DNA of 64,000 nt. Origin: Aliivibrio sifiae. GTDB lineage: Bacteria; Pseudomonadota; Gammaproteobacteria; Enterobacterales; Vibrionaceae. The DNA lies in NCBI RefSeq assembly GCF_002954715.1, contig NZ_MSCP01000003.1:323002-387001 (forward strand). The letters are read 5' to 3'. Below the pieces are notes generated by a model. That model was not told the DNA's origin and made no database searches. It saw only the letters and a list, made by a program, of their open reading frames with translations. The stretch's first letter is position 1, and each line of letters opens with the position of its first letter. This document shows, in pieces, positions 44,745-53,426 of this stretch. The position numbers were made by a program, and so were the translations under genes.

Positions 44745-45347
44745 CTACTTCTTAAGTAGCCAGTTAACTAATTCGTAGTACTCTTCTGCACTTTGAATTT
44801 TACCTGTTTCAACAAGGTATTTATTATTAACGATAAGAGCGGGAACACCCGTTAGGCCACTATCTTGGAAAGCTTTATCAAAACGATTAACCATAGAGTT
44901 AATTGCAAAGCTATTGTAAGTGCCATCAAACTCATCAGCGTTTATACCTTCATCTAGGAAGATCTGACGAATTTCTTGTTCATTACGTGGTGGCTTGTTC
45001 ATTGTATGAATACGATTGAAAAAAACAGGAATCATTTTATCTTCAACACCCAGAGAAACCATCGTTGCGTAAGCTTTACTCATCGATAGACCCATCTTTC
45101 CACCCATGAACGAAACGTGCGTTTTTTTGAAGGTAGCATTATCTGGTAATGTTTTTTTCAACCCCTGAATCAGTGGTTCAAAGCTATTACAGTGTGGGCA
45201 GTAGAAAGAGAAGAACTCGTTTACCGTTGGTGTTTTCGATTCAGGAAGGTTTAAAACTTTATAGTAATCACCTTCTGTAAAGTTTGCCGCATTTACTGAA
45301 AAACTTAGCGCTAAAGCACCAAACAGTGCCATCATTTTCTTCATCAT
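44745..45347 (-). CDS. dsbA: thiol:disulfide interchange protein DsbA
   Basis: This ~200-residue periplasmic oxidase introduces disulfides in exported proteins and is reoxidised by DsbB. It has a signal peptide ending SVNAA; the active site CPHC lies in [15 protein letters not shown]; and the cis-proline loop is TGVPALIV. The start is ATG 45347 or the adjacent ATG 45344, with GGAG about 10 bases upstream. A longer frame to 45368 lacks support. It follows srkA in the conserved srkA-dsbA pair. Confidence 0.96.
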   Translation of the reverse strand: MMKKMMALFGALALSFSVNAANFTEGDYYKVLNLPESKTPTVNEFFSFYCPHCNSFEPLIQGLKKTLPDNATFKKTHVSFMGGKMGLSMSKAYATMVSLGVEDKMIPVFFNRIHTMNKPPRNEQEIRQIFLDEGINADEFDGTYNSFAINSMVNRFDKAFQDSGLTGVPALIVNNKYLVETGKIQSAEEYYELVNWLLKK

Positions 45348-45443
45348 GTGTAACTTTCTCCAATCCATTTGTGTTTGTTTTATTATTTTAGCTTGTTATG
45401 TTTATGAATGTATTTTCCCACATAACTGCTTATTTGAACTGTA

Positions 45444-46427
45444 TCACCACTGTGGCATTAGCTCCAAAGGTGCGTCATTTAATGCCGCTATTTGTTCTTT
45501 AAAGCCTAGAACTTGGCTCTCCCAGTATTTTGCGTCGGCAAACCATGGGAATGCAATAGGAAAAGCCGGATCTTGCCAGCGTTTTGCTAGCCATGCCATG
45601 TAGTGTACCATTCGTAGACCACGTAAAGGCTCAATTAGTTTCAGTTGGCTGTGGTCAAAATCGCAATATTCAGAATAAGCTTCAACCAGAATATCTAATT
45701 GAACTAATTTATCTTGTCGTTCGCCATTTAAAAGCATCCAAATATCTTGGGCTGCAGGACCGTTCCTTGCGTCATCTAAATCAACAAATAACGGACCATC
45801 TCGCCATAAAATATTACTAGGGTGGCAGTCGCCATGTAAGCGGATTGCTTTACTTGGCTGCCAATGTTCTTCAATTCGACCAATTAACATATCAAGATCA
45901 GAGAAAAAGCTATTTTCTAAATGTGACGGAATAAAAGAACTGTTCTCTAATAACTTACGAGGTTGGTATAGATATTCATCTAATCCAAGTGTTGGGCGGT
46001 GAGTAAATAATTCGGATTCACCAACTTTATGTATTCGGCCTAAGAATCTACCAACCCATTCAAGTTGATCAAAGTTATCCACTTCAAATGTACGCCCACC
46101 TAAACTATTAAATAGTGCAAACCAATAACCGTTGGCAAAGTGCAGTGTTTTGCCATTAATCTCTACAGGTGCAGCAATGGGGATATCTTGTTGAACAAGT
46201 TGTTTAGCAAAAAGATGCTCTTCTAATATTTGAGCTTCAGACCAACGCTGAGGTCGATAGAATTTAACGACATAACGACGTCTTTCTTCATCAGTGAATT
46301 GATAAACTCGATTCTCGTAGCTGTTTAAAGCTAAAAAACCTGATTCCGCTCGAATACCGATATCTGCGAGCGCGTTCCATAATATATCAGGAGTAAGGGT
46401 ACTGAAATTGAAGGCATGTTCAGACAT
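45444..46427 (-). CDS. srkA: stress response kinase A (YihE)
   Basis: This 327-residue aminoglycoside-phosphotransferase-fold protein kinase has the catalytic loop IRLHGDCHPSNILW near residue 198 and the metal-binding FVDLDDARNGP. YVVKFYRPQRWS carries the ATP-binding lysine. The start at 46427 (MSEHAFNFSTLTPD) is the conserved one; the frame open to 46454 includes the upstream terminator and is rejected. SrkA counters MazF-linked stress death in E. coli. It is co-oriented with dsbA, about 97 bases upstream of it. Confidence 0.94.
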   Translation of the reverse strand: MSEHAFNFSTLTPDILWNALADIGIRAESGFLALNSYENRVYQFTDEERRRYVVKFYRPQRWSEAQILEEHLFAKQLVQQDIPIAAPVEINGKTLHFANGYWFALFNSLGGRTFEVDNFDQLEWVGRFLGRIHKVGESELFTHRPTLGLDEYLYQPRKLLENSSFIPSHLENSFFSDLDMLIGRIEEHWQPSKAIRLHGDCHPSNILWRDGPLFVDLDDARNGPAAQDIWMLLNGERQDKLVQLDILVEAYSEYCDFDHSQLKLIEPLRGLRMVHYMAWLAKRWQDPAFPIAFPWFADAKYWESQVLGFKEQIAALNDAPLELMPQW

Positions 46428-46441
46428 AGTTATTCTCAAAT

Positions 46442-46466
46442 AAAAAGGGCTCATTATGAGCCCTTT
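46442..46466 (-). terminator. terminator of ccoG
   Basis: A perfect 9-bp stem AAAGGGCTC / GAGCCCTTT is followed on the minus strand by TT. It lies between ccoG and srkA, so srkA-dsbA have their own promoter or depend on read-through. Confidence 0.75.
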
Positions 46467-46484
46467 GAGTCAATAATAGAGTAA

Positions 46485-47903
46485 TTATAGCGGTTTAAAG
46501 AAACGGCTTTCTGCTTTTATCACTTGTTGTTCATCATTTTTAATTTCAAAAATAATAGTGGTAATCGGTGCTGTTAAATTATCAGCACTAATACCTAAGC
46601 TAATAGGTAAACTAAACACTTCTCCGGGGTCGACATTAACACTGTCAGAACCATACCAAGTCACCCCCTCTAAACCAATAACAGACAAGTGGTAATCTTG
46701 TTTTTGTTGCGTCTTATTGATAATTTTTAATGTGTAGGTATTTTCAACTAATCCTGCATTGTTAATTCGAGATAATTGATTTCTATCTCGTAAGACGTCA
46801 AGCCCCATTGGATCTACCGTTGCAATTTGAGCAAAGAATAAACCCATCATTAAAACCATTATTAACCCATAACCAATCAGTTTTGGACGCATAATATGAG
46901 TTTTATGACCTGCGAGTTTATGTTCGGTTGTATAACTAATAAGGTCTTTTTCGTAACCCATTTTATCCATGGTTTCGTTACACGCATCAATACAAGCCCC
47001 ACAGTTAATACATTCATATTGTAAGCCATCTCGGATATCAATACCTGTAGGACAAACTTGAACACATAAATTACAGTCAATGCAATCACCTAATCCTAGT
47101 TCTTTATGATCTTTCTTACGAGATCTTGGGCCTCGATTTTCGCCTCGTTTAGGGTCATAGCCAACAATATAAGTATCTCTATCGAACATTGCAGATTGGA
47201 AGCGAGCATAAGGGCACATATGTAAACAAACAATAGAACGCATCCATCCAGCATTACCATAAGTACAAGCAGCAAAAAAGAGTATCCAGAACGCAGGTAA
47301 AAAATCACTATTAAAAGTAAAGAAATCGACCACTAATTCTTTTACTGGAACGAAATAGCCAACAAAAGTTAATCCTGTGGCGATAGCTATTGTTATCCAT
47401 GCTATGTGTTTAATGGTTTTTCTGACCAATAAATTAGAGGTCATAGGTATTTGATCTTGCTTACGTCTCTTATTGGCTGGACCTTCTAACTTTTCCTCAA
47501 ACCAAATATACATAAAGGTCCAAACGGTTTGAGGGCACAGATAACCACACCATACACGGCCTAAAAAGGTGGTAATAAAAAAGAGACCGAAAGCTGCGAT
47601 AACAAATAATAGAGCAAGTAATGTGAGGTCTTGAGGAAATAACGTTGTGCCGAAAAAGTTAAATTGTTGACTGCTAATATCTAACAAAATGGCTTGGCGA
47701 TCACCGAATGAAATCCAAGGGGTTAGAACAAAGAGAGCAAGCAAAAACCAGCCACCGTAGCGACGTAATTTTTGGAATGAACCTTTACTTTGACGCACAT
47801 AAATACCGGAATTAGGGTTAAAGCGGTCACTGCTAGATTTATGTGTTTTGGGGTTAAATTGTTTTGGAGTCACATCTTTGATGTCGATCTTATCCTGACT
47901 CAT
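46485..47903 (-). CDS. ccoG: cytochrome c oxidase accessory protein CcoG (RdxA/FixG)
   Basis: This 472-residue membrane ferredoxin is needed to deliver copper to the cbb3 oxidase. Five or so transmembrane segments are predicted, including 48-66, 88-110, 163-185 and 203-220. The region VWCGYLCPQTVWTFMYIW carries conserved cysteines. Two 4Fe-4S motifs read CIDCNLCVQVCPTG and CINCGACIDACNETM. A C-terminal immunoglobulin-like domain (from about residue 375) follows. The ccoNOPQ genes are not nearby. The frame begins MSQDKIDIKDVTPK. Confidence 0.95.
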   Translation of the reverse strand: MSQDKIDIKDVTPKQFNPKTHKSSSDRFNPNSGIYVRQSKGSFQKLRRYGGWFLLALFVLTPWISFGDRQAILLDISSQQFNFFGTTLFPQDLTLLALLFVIAAFGLFFITTFLGRVWCGYLCPQTVWTFMYIWFEEKLEGPANKRRKQDQIPMTSNLLVRKTIKHIAWITIAIATGLTFVGYFVPVKELVVDFFTFNSDFLPAFWILFFAACTYGNAGWMRSIVCLHMCPYARFQSAMFDRDTYIVGYDPKRGENRGPRSRKKDHKELGLGDCIDCNLCVQVCPTGIDIRDGLQYECINCGACIDACNETMDKMGYEKDLISYTTEHKLAGHKTHIMRPKLIGYGLIMVLMMGLFFAQIATVDPMGLDVLRDRNQLSRINNAGLVENTYTLKIINKTQQKQDYHLSVIGLEGVTWYGSDSVNVDPGEVFSLPISLGISADNLTAPITTIIFEIKNDEQQVIKAESRFFKPL

Positions 47904-47924
47904 TATTCTTCCTATTATTTTTAT

Positions 47925-48098
47925 GGGTATCTCAACGTAGTTTATTGAGCATAACTACTTATTTGTTTGTTTGAGATATTAAGACATTGCGGCTGAATTA
48001 TAGCCTGATGAATAGGTAGAGTTCGTAAGAAGGTTCAAATTTAGTTAAAAAAGTGTGTTTTATTTGAGGGAGAAACGATCATTTTTATTGAGATACCC
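47925..48098. repeat. 174-bp segment bounded by 11-bp inverted repeats
   Basis: GGGTATCTCAA (47925-47935) and TTGAGATACCC (48088-48098) are exact inverted copies at the ends of the ccoG-yihD gap. The interior is AT-rich and codes for nothing. A related sequence GCATCTCAACGTA occurs at 48887-48899. This could be a small non-autonomous element or merely paired regulatory sites; no target duplication was established. Confidence 0.35.
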
Positions 48099-48140
48099 AA
48101 GTAAGAGTTATTGAAACTGTTTCAGAAATTACTTGGGTAT
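48093..48140. repeat. nested palindromes upstream region of ccoG / downstream of yihD
   Basis: The outer arms ATACCCAAGTAA (48093-48104) and TTACTTGGGTAT (48129-48140) are perfectly complementary over 12 bp. Within the loop is a second palindrome TGAAAC-t-GTTTCA. It ends 28 bases before the yihD stop side, so it may double as the yihD terminator, though no T run follows. Confidence 0.55.
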
Positions 48141-48167
48141 AGAGTAGAGGTTAGCGTTGATGGTTAT

Positions 48168-48431
48168 TTATAGCAGCCCGCGAGCTCTTAAAATAGCGGT
48201 TTTAAAATCATCTTCTTGGTCTTTTGCAAGGCCAGGGATCATTTCTGTTTTTTCGCTGTTACGCATTTTTAGATGGTAAATAAGAACGTCATCGGTCAGG
48301 TCTTCTAGCTTTCCTTCGTACTTCGTTTCTTCTACTAGTTTCACAATGAACTGCATAAGATTAAGTTCAGGTTCTTTTTTCCATTCTGGGTGGATTAATT
48401 CGATTAATTCATTAACGCGGTGACATTTCAT
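48168..48431 (-). CDS. yihD: YihD family protein (DUF1040)
   Basis: This 87-residue soluble protein ([20 protein letters not shown]...) matches the YihD/DUF1040 family along its length. The family has no established biochemical role. It is found near srkA-dsbA in E. coli as well, so the neighbourhood is conserved. The ribosome site GGGAGAA lies 7 bases before the ATG. Confidence 0.93.
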   Translation of the reverse strand: MKCHRVNELIELIHPEWKKEPELNLMQFIVKLVEETKYEGKLEDLTDDVLIYHLKMRNSEKTEMIPGLAKDQEDDFKTAILRARGLL

Positions 48432-48512
48432 TGAGCATTCTCCCTATAATTATTAGGGTTAGTATATCTAAGTTATAAAGGATGTTAAGTGCGATATTGC
48501 GGTTGTTTTAAG

Positions 48513-48545
48513 AAAAAAAAGCGCAACCAGTAGGTCACGCTTTTT
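48513..48545 (-). terminator. terminator of the small gene at 48548
   Basis: On the minus strand, AAGCGTGACC and GGTTGCGCTT form a 10-bp stem (two wobble pairs) with loop TACT, followed by eight T. It begins 3 bases after the small ORF's stop. Confidence 0.85.
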
Positions 48546-48547
48546 GC

Positions 48548-48715
48548 TTATGCCGCGAATGAAACTTCTTTTAGCGTTTCTGGTTTTTCTGAAACTACTA
48601 AAGTCATTTCAGGGACGTTCTTTTTCGTTACCGCAACTTTTACAAAGTGGCTGCGACGACGATCCACGCTGTGCGTTGAAGCAGAGCGTGAGAACCTGAC
48701 AGTCATAGGACGCAT
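48548..48715 (-). CDS. unrecognised 55-residue basic protein
   Basis: This ORF starts at ATG 48715 and encodes MRPMTVRFSRSASTHSVDRR followed by RSHFVKVAVTKKNVPEMTLV and VSEKPETLKEVSFAA. The N-terminal half is rich in Arg and Ser, the C-terminal half is mixed; there is no membrane segment or signal. Support for reality: AGAG ribosome-site-like bases 8 nt upstream, a strong terminator touching the stop codon, and isolation in its own gap of over 500 bases. I recognise no family. An N-terminus this basic could bind nucleic acid, which is speculation. Confidence 0.6.
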   Translation of the reverse strand: MRPMTVRFSRSASTHSVDRRRSHFVKVAVTKKNVPEMTLVVSEKPETLKEVSFAA

Positions 48716-48955
48716 TGTTGATCTCTATAGCCAGGCACTTCCTTGGCCAAATTAATGACCTAACTATTTATGAGTTACATCAAGATGGAACTCTCTTCTA
48801 GCTTTCGCAATCCAAATAAATAGTCAGGATTATGTGTTTAAAAAACACTCATTAAGGGTATCATAAACTGTTAATTAGTCGAGGTGCATCTCAACGTAAT
48901 TTTACGATCTAGGTAATAATAACAGCATAAAACATGGATGAGTTAGGAGATAAAA

Positions 48956-49744
48956 ATGTCTTTTTTTAAGAAAACGTTGGCGTCATTAGGCATTGGTTCT
49001 GCGAATGTAGACACGGTTATTCATCATGAAGTATTAATCCCAGGGCAAAAAGTACTGGTGACGGTTGAAGTAACTGGCGGAGCAACGGCTCAACAAATTG
49101 ATAATATTGATTTGAAACTATGTTGCCAATATAAAAAAGAAGTTAAGCGTAATCGTGATAATGGTTCTCAAACACAAATTATAAAACAAACTCATGTGTT
49201 AGCTGATTGGAGTTTACCTTATGCGTTTATGATAGAGCCAAAACAAGAACGAAAATTTGAGATTGAATTAGACTTACCACTCAACACACCGGTGACAATT
49301 GGTGAAGCCAAAGTGTGGGTACAAACAGGGCTAGATATCTCTTTAGGATTGGATCCTACAGATAAAGACCCTATTACCGTTCGTCCTGAACCGTTGTTTG
49401 ATGGCGTTTTAACTGCGTTGGAAACAGAAGGATTGCGAATTCGGCAAGTTGAGTGTGAATATGTAAAGGGATTTGATTTCCCTTTCGTACAAGAATTTGA
49501 ATTTGTTCCTTTTGATGGACCATACCATGGCCGTTGGCGTGAGCTTGAATTAATCGCACATAGAAATAATGACGAATTAGAGTTGTGGTTTGAGGTTGAT
49601 AGAAGACACCAAGGAGGAGTATTGAGCCTATTATCTTCAGTGTTAAGTAATGGAGATTTAAAGCGTAAATTAGTGCTCTCAACAAAACTATCGCCAGAAG
49701 ATGCTGGTCAACAAGTTATTGATTTCTTAAATCAAACAACATAA
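48956..49744 (+). CDS. Spo0M-family protein
   Basis: This 262-residue protein starts MSFFKKTLASLGIGSANVDT, the usual start of the Spo0M (sporulation-control) family, an arrestin-like beta-sandwich protein widespread in non-sporulating bacteria. The VLIPGQKVLVTVEVTGG and IGEAKVWVQTGLDISLGLDP segments fit the N-terminal domain. From about residue 150 a second domain begins. Its function in proteobacteria is not established. The ribosome site TTAGGAGAT is good. A 40-bp palindrome follows 20 bases downstream. Confidence 0.88.
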   Translation: MSFFKKTLASLGIGSANVDTVIHHEVLIPGQKVLVTVEVTGGATAQQIDNIDLKLCCQYKKEVKRNRDNGSQTQIIKQTHVLADWSLPYAFMIEPKQERKFEIELDLPLNTPVTIGEAKVWVQTGLDISLGLDPTDKDPITVRPEPLFDGVLTALETEGLRIRQVECEYVKGFDFPFVQEFEFVPFDGPYHGRWRELELIAHRNNDELELWFEVDRRHQGGVLSLLSSVLSNGDLKRKLVLSTKLSPEDAGQQVIDFLNQTT

Positions 49745-49765
49745 TTCATTATTTTGGTGAAAAAT

Positions 49766-49805
49766 TGCCACATTTAAGCTTACAACTGTACGCTTAAATG
49801 TGGCA
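49766..49805. repeat. 40-bp near-perfect palindrome between spo0M-like and hemolysin III genes
   Basis: Fourteen-base arms TGCCACATTTAAGC (49766-49779) and GCTTAAATGTGGCA (49792-49805) are exactly complementary. After one mismatch the inner TACA / TGTA pair again around a 2-base centre, so 18 of 19 pairs match. There is no T run on the plus strand, unusual for a terminator; ATTTTT follows on the minus strand. It ends 38 bases before the next start codon. Confidence 0.7.
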
Positions 49806-49843
49806 TACTTATCTTATCGAGTAATCACTCTATGGGATAATTA

Positions 49844-50491
49844 ATGTCTACTCCTACCCCTTATTCAAAAAAAGAAGAATTAGCCAATAGCCTAACTCAT
49901 GGTTTAGGACTTATTTTTGGTGTTGTTGCATTAATATTATTGCTTGTTAAGGCATATGCTGTCGATGCAGATTGGCTCACAATGGCAAGTATGTCTGTTT
50001 ATGGTATTAGTATTATTTTACTGTTTTTGGCTTCAACGCTATACCATTCTATTGCAGCACCTAAAGCAAAGCGTTTATTAAAAACCCTTGATCACTGTGC
50101 CATATTTTTGCTTATCGCAGGTAGTTACACTCCCTATCTATTAGTGAGTTTACGTACCCCTCTAGCCTATTGGTTAATGGCTGTTATTTGGGCGATTGCT
50201 TTGATTGGAATTATAGGCAAGATTGTTTTTGTGTATCGGTTTAAAAAACTGTCGCTAATAACTTATCTTGTTATGGGGTGGTTATCCGTTATTGCGGTTT
50301 ATCAGTTAGTCATTCATATAGATATTAATGGCGTTATTTTATTAGGCCTTGGTGGTGTGATTTATTCTTTAGGGGTTATTTTTTATGTCGCGAAGAAGAT
50401 CCCATACAATCATGCAATTTGGCATCTATTTGTATTAGGTGGTTGTATTACTCAATTTCTATCGATTTACTATTATGTGAAGCCGGTTTAA
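49844..50491 (+). CDS. hemolysin III / YqfA family membrane protein
   Basis: This 215-residue protein with seven predicted transmembrane helices belongs to the PAQR-like HlyIII family. It has NSLTHGLGLIFGVVALILL at the start, STLYHSIAAPKAKRLLKTLDHCAIFLLIAGSYTPYLL in the middle and HAIWHLFVLGGCITQFLSIYY at the end. The conserved Ser, His and Asp of the family's metal site are visible in these three blocks. Despite the name, hemolysis is not a safe inference; YqfA-type proteins are linked to membrane lipid state. Confidence 0.9.
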   Translation: MSTPTPYSKKEELANSLTHGLGLIFGVVALILLLVKAYAVDADWLTMASMSVYGISIILLFLASTLYHSIAAPKAKRLLKTLDHCAIFLLIAGSYTPYLLVSLRTPLAYWLMAVIWAIALIGIIGKIVFVYRFKKLSLITYLVMGWLSVIAVYQLVIHIDINGVILLGLGGVIYSLGVIFYVAKKIPYNHAIWHLFVLGGCITQFLSIYYYVKPV

Positions 50492-50510
50492 GTTCCCTTT
50501 CTTACTATAA

Positions 50511-50557
50511 AAAATGGCGCTAGAGATACTTTTATAAAGAAGCTCTAGCGCCATTTT
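50511..50557. terminator. bidirectional terminator between hemolysin III gene and trkH
   Basis: A perfect 15-bp stem AAAATGGCGCTAGAG / CTCTAGCGCCATTTT with a 17-base loop and A/T runs on both sides serves the two convergent genes. Confidence 0.88.
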
Positions 50558-50577
50558 TGTATCAAATTAAGGCTTAG

Positions 50578-52023
50578 TTATCCTTTCCAGAATGCAGGGA
50601 AAAATAAGACTAATACCGTTAGAATCTCTAGTCGTCCCATTAACATACCAATACTTAATATCCATTTTGCGGCATCAGGCAATGTGGCAAAGTTCCCTGT
50701 TGGACCAACAATGTGCCCCATACCTGGGCCAACGTTAGCTACTGCCGTCACTGCACTCGTTATGCTTGTTACTGGGTCAAGACCTAAGCTGCCTAATAGC
50801 GCCGAGATAACGATGATGGTTAAAATGAAGGTAAATACTAAAGCAACTACCGAGCGGGCAATATCGTCAGTTACTGGGCGTCCATTATAACGTTGAACAA
50901 ATATCCCCGATGGGTGAATAAGTTTCATCATCTGTTTATTAAGCATGGTTGAGGCAATTTGAAAGCGGAAAACTTTAATTCCGCCCGCTGTTGAGCCAGA
51001 ACATGCCCCCGTCAACATTACGAAGGCAAAAATGATGGCAGGAAACGCTCCCCATGCCGTGAAGTCATCTAAACCAAAGCCCGTCGTAGTTACCACCGAA
51101 ATGATGTTAAATACAGACACTCGCAATGCGTCCATGATTTCATAATCATTATGGATGACTAACCAAGCTGCAATTAATAAGCTAGTTATTAAGATTAGTT
51201 TAAGGTAACCAACCACTTGAGCATCTTTAAATAGAACCTTGGGATCGCGTTTTTTAAGAACTTGAATAAACAGTAAGAAAGGCAAACCGCCAGCAAACAT
51301 AAAGAAAGAAGCGACCCAATGAGTGCTGTTGGAAAATCGATTCATTGAGCTATCTGATGTTGAATAACCACCTGTCGATAGTGTAGTGAAGGCATGGTTT
51401 ATTGCTTCAAATGGTGTCATTCCTGTGACTAAATAACTTAAAAAACATAACAAGGTTAAGCTGAGATAGACGTTAACTATGTATTTAGCGACGTATTTAG
51501 TTCTTGGAGCACTTTTGTCTGACCAATCGGAAGATTCAGTTTGGAACAGCCGCATACCACCGACATTAAGCATAGGAAGAATAGCCACAGCCATTACAAT
51601 AAAACCAACACCACCAAGCCACTGTAATGTTGAACGCCATAATAAAATGCTCGGTGCCATATCATCTAAGCCACTGAGAACCGTTGAACCCGTTGTGGTT
51701 ATCCCTGACATGGTTTCAAAGTAAGCGTCGGTAAAACTGATGTGATTAATGAATACAAAAGGAAGTGCAGCAAAGGCACTAGCGATTGTCCATACGAGTG
51801 TTGTGATAAGGAACATATCCCGCACGTTCATCTTAAACTGTTTACTGCGGCCCAAAGTTAAACAAGCAAATGCCACTATGTGTGTAATAGCAACCGCTTG
51901 TGCAAATTCGATAAAACCACCAGTACCAGTAAATAAGGCAACAAGGGTTGGGATATACATGAATAGGGCTAGCTTAGATAGCACAAGCCCTATAACAAAT
52001 AAGATCGGTTTGTAGTTAACCAT
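50578..52023 (-). CDS. trkH: Trk system potassium uptake protein TrkH
   Basis: This 481-residue potassium channel-like transporter subunit has repeated M1-P-M2 units. Selectivity-filter-type glycines are in MSGITTTGSTVLSG, TLSTGGYSTSD, VTTTGFGLDD and VANVGPGMG. About ten to twelve hydrophobic segments are present. It starts 2 bases after the trkA stop, so channel and gating ring are co-expressed. Length matches E. coli TrkH (483). Confidence 0.97.
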   Translation of the reverse strand: MVNYKPILFVIGLVLSKLALFMYIPTLVALFTGTGGFIEFAQAVAITHIVAFACLTLGRSKQFKMNVRDMFLITTLVWTIASAFAALPFVFINHISFTDAYFETMSGITTTGSTVLSGLDDMAPSILLWRSTLQWLGGVGFIVMAVAILPMLNVGGMRLFQTESSDWSDKSAPRTKYVAKYIVNVYLSLTLLCFLSYLVTGMTPFEAINHAFTTLSTGGYSTSDSSMNRFSNSTHWVASFFMFAGGLPFLLFIQVLKKRDPKVLFKDAQVVGYLKLILITSLLIAAWLVIHNDYEIMDALRVSVFNIISVVTTTGFGLDDFTAWGAFPAIIFAFVMLTGACSGSTAGGIKVFRFQIASTMLNKQMMKLIHPSGIFVQRYNGRPVTDDIARSVVALVFTFILTIIVISALLGSLGLDPVTSITSAVTAVANVGPGMGHIVGPTGNFATLPDAAKWILSIGMLMGRLEILTVLVLFFPAFWKG

Positions 52024-52025
52024 AA

Positions 52026-53402
52026 TTACAAGAAGAACGGACTCGGTTGGAATAAACGCTCAACATCCTGAACGTATTTTTTATCCACTAGGAACATAAC
52101 AACGTGATCATCCTGTTCGATCACAGTCTTATCGTGTGCGATGAGAACTTCTTCGCCACGAACAATTGCACCAATAGTAGTACCTGGTGGAAGTTTGATG
52201 TGTTGTACTTCTTTACCAACAACTTTAGAGGTAGTTTCATCACCGTGGGCAATGGCTTCAATCGCTTCTGCTGCACCACGACGAAGAGAAGATACATTTA
52301 CGATATCAGCACGACGAACATGAGTTAATAGCGCAGAGATTGTCGCTTGTTGCGGAGAAATGGCAACATCAATCACGCCACCTTGAACTAAATCGACATA
52401 AGCGCCACGTTGGATCAGCACCATCACTTTTTTAGCACCCATGCGTTTAGCGAGCATGGCTGACATGATATTGGCTTCATCTTCGTTGGTTACAGCAATG
52501 AAGACATCAACTTGGTCGATATGCTCTTCACTAAGTAACTCTTGATCGGCAGCATCGCCACAGAAGACGATACTTTCTTCAAGCAATTCTGATAGTTGTT
52601 CTGCGCGTTTCATATTACGTTCAATAAGTTTAACGCTGTAATTTTGTTCTAAACGTCTCGCAAGACCTGCTCCGATATTACCGCCACCAACAATCATAAT
52701 TCGTTTGTATGGACGCTCTAAACGTTGTAATTCACTCATGACAGAACGAATGTGATTACTTGCCGCAACGAAGAACACTTCGTCATCGGCTTCGATAACC
52801 GTTGTTCCTTGAGGGCGAATAGGGCGACCTTGACGGAAAATAGCTGCAACACGAGTATCAATGTGAGGCATGTGGTCACGAAGTGCAGAAAGTGCATTAC
52901 CGACAAGTGGACCACCATAGTAGGCTTTTACCGCAACAAGACTGACTTTTTTCTCTGCAAAACTCGCAACTTGAAGTGCGCCAGGATATTCAATAAGGCG
53001 TTCAATATAGCCAGTCACTAACTCTTCAGGAGCAATTAAGTGATCAACCGGAATTGCATCCGATTGAAATAATCGCTCTTTTTCTTTTAGGTATTCAGGC
53101 GAACGAATACGAGCAATACGGTTAGGTGTATTGAAAATGGTAAATGCGATCTGACAAGCAATCATATTGGTTTCATCAGAATTGGTTACAGCAACCAACA
53201 TATCTGCATCTTGTGCACCCGCTTCTCTTAATGTGTCAGGATGACTTGCAAATCCTTGAACCACACGTAAGTCGTATTTATCTTGTAACTCACGCAGTCG
53301 TTCAGAACTCTTATCAACAACCGTAATGTCGTTGTTTTCGCCAACCAAGTTTTCAGCTAATGTGCCGCCAACCTGCCCCGCACCTAAGATTATGATTTTC
53401 AT
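52026..53402 (-). CDS. trkA: Trk system potassium uptake protein TrkA
   Basis: This 458-residue cytosolic gating protein has two RCK modules. Each has an NAD(H)-binding Rossmann fold, [15 protein letters not shown] at the N-terminus and [17 protein letters not shown] near residue 238, and a TrkA-C domain. It forms a ring on TrkH and opens it in response to nucleotide. It is between rsmB (24 bases upstream) and trkH. Confidence 0.97.
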   Translation of the reverse strand: MKIIILGAGQVGGTLAENLVGENNDITVVDKSSERLRELQDKYDLRVVQGFASHPDTLREAGAQDADMLVAVTNSDETNMIACQIAFTIFNTPNRIARIRSPEYLKEKERLFQSDAIPVDHLIAPEELVTGYIERLIEYPGALQVASFAEKKVSLVAVKAYYGGPLVGNALSALRDHMPHIDTRVAAIFRQGRPIRPQGTTVIEADDEVFFVAASNHIRSVMSELQRLERPYKRIMIVGGGNIGAGLARRLEQNYSVKLIERNMKRAEQLSELLEESIVFCGDAADQELLSEEHIDQVDVFIAVTNEDEANIMSAMLAKRMGAKKVMVLIQRGAYVDLVQGGVIDVAISPQQATISALLTHVRRADIVNVSSLRRGAAEAIEAIAHGDETTSKVVGKEVQHIKLPPGTTIGAIVRGEEVLIAHDKTVIEQDDHVVMFLVDKKYVQDVERLFQPSPFFL

Positions 53403-53426
53403 GCCGCTTGCTCGCTCGTATATAGA

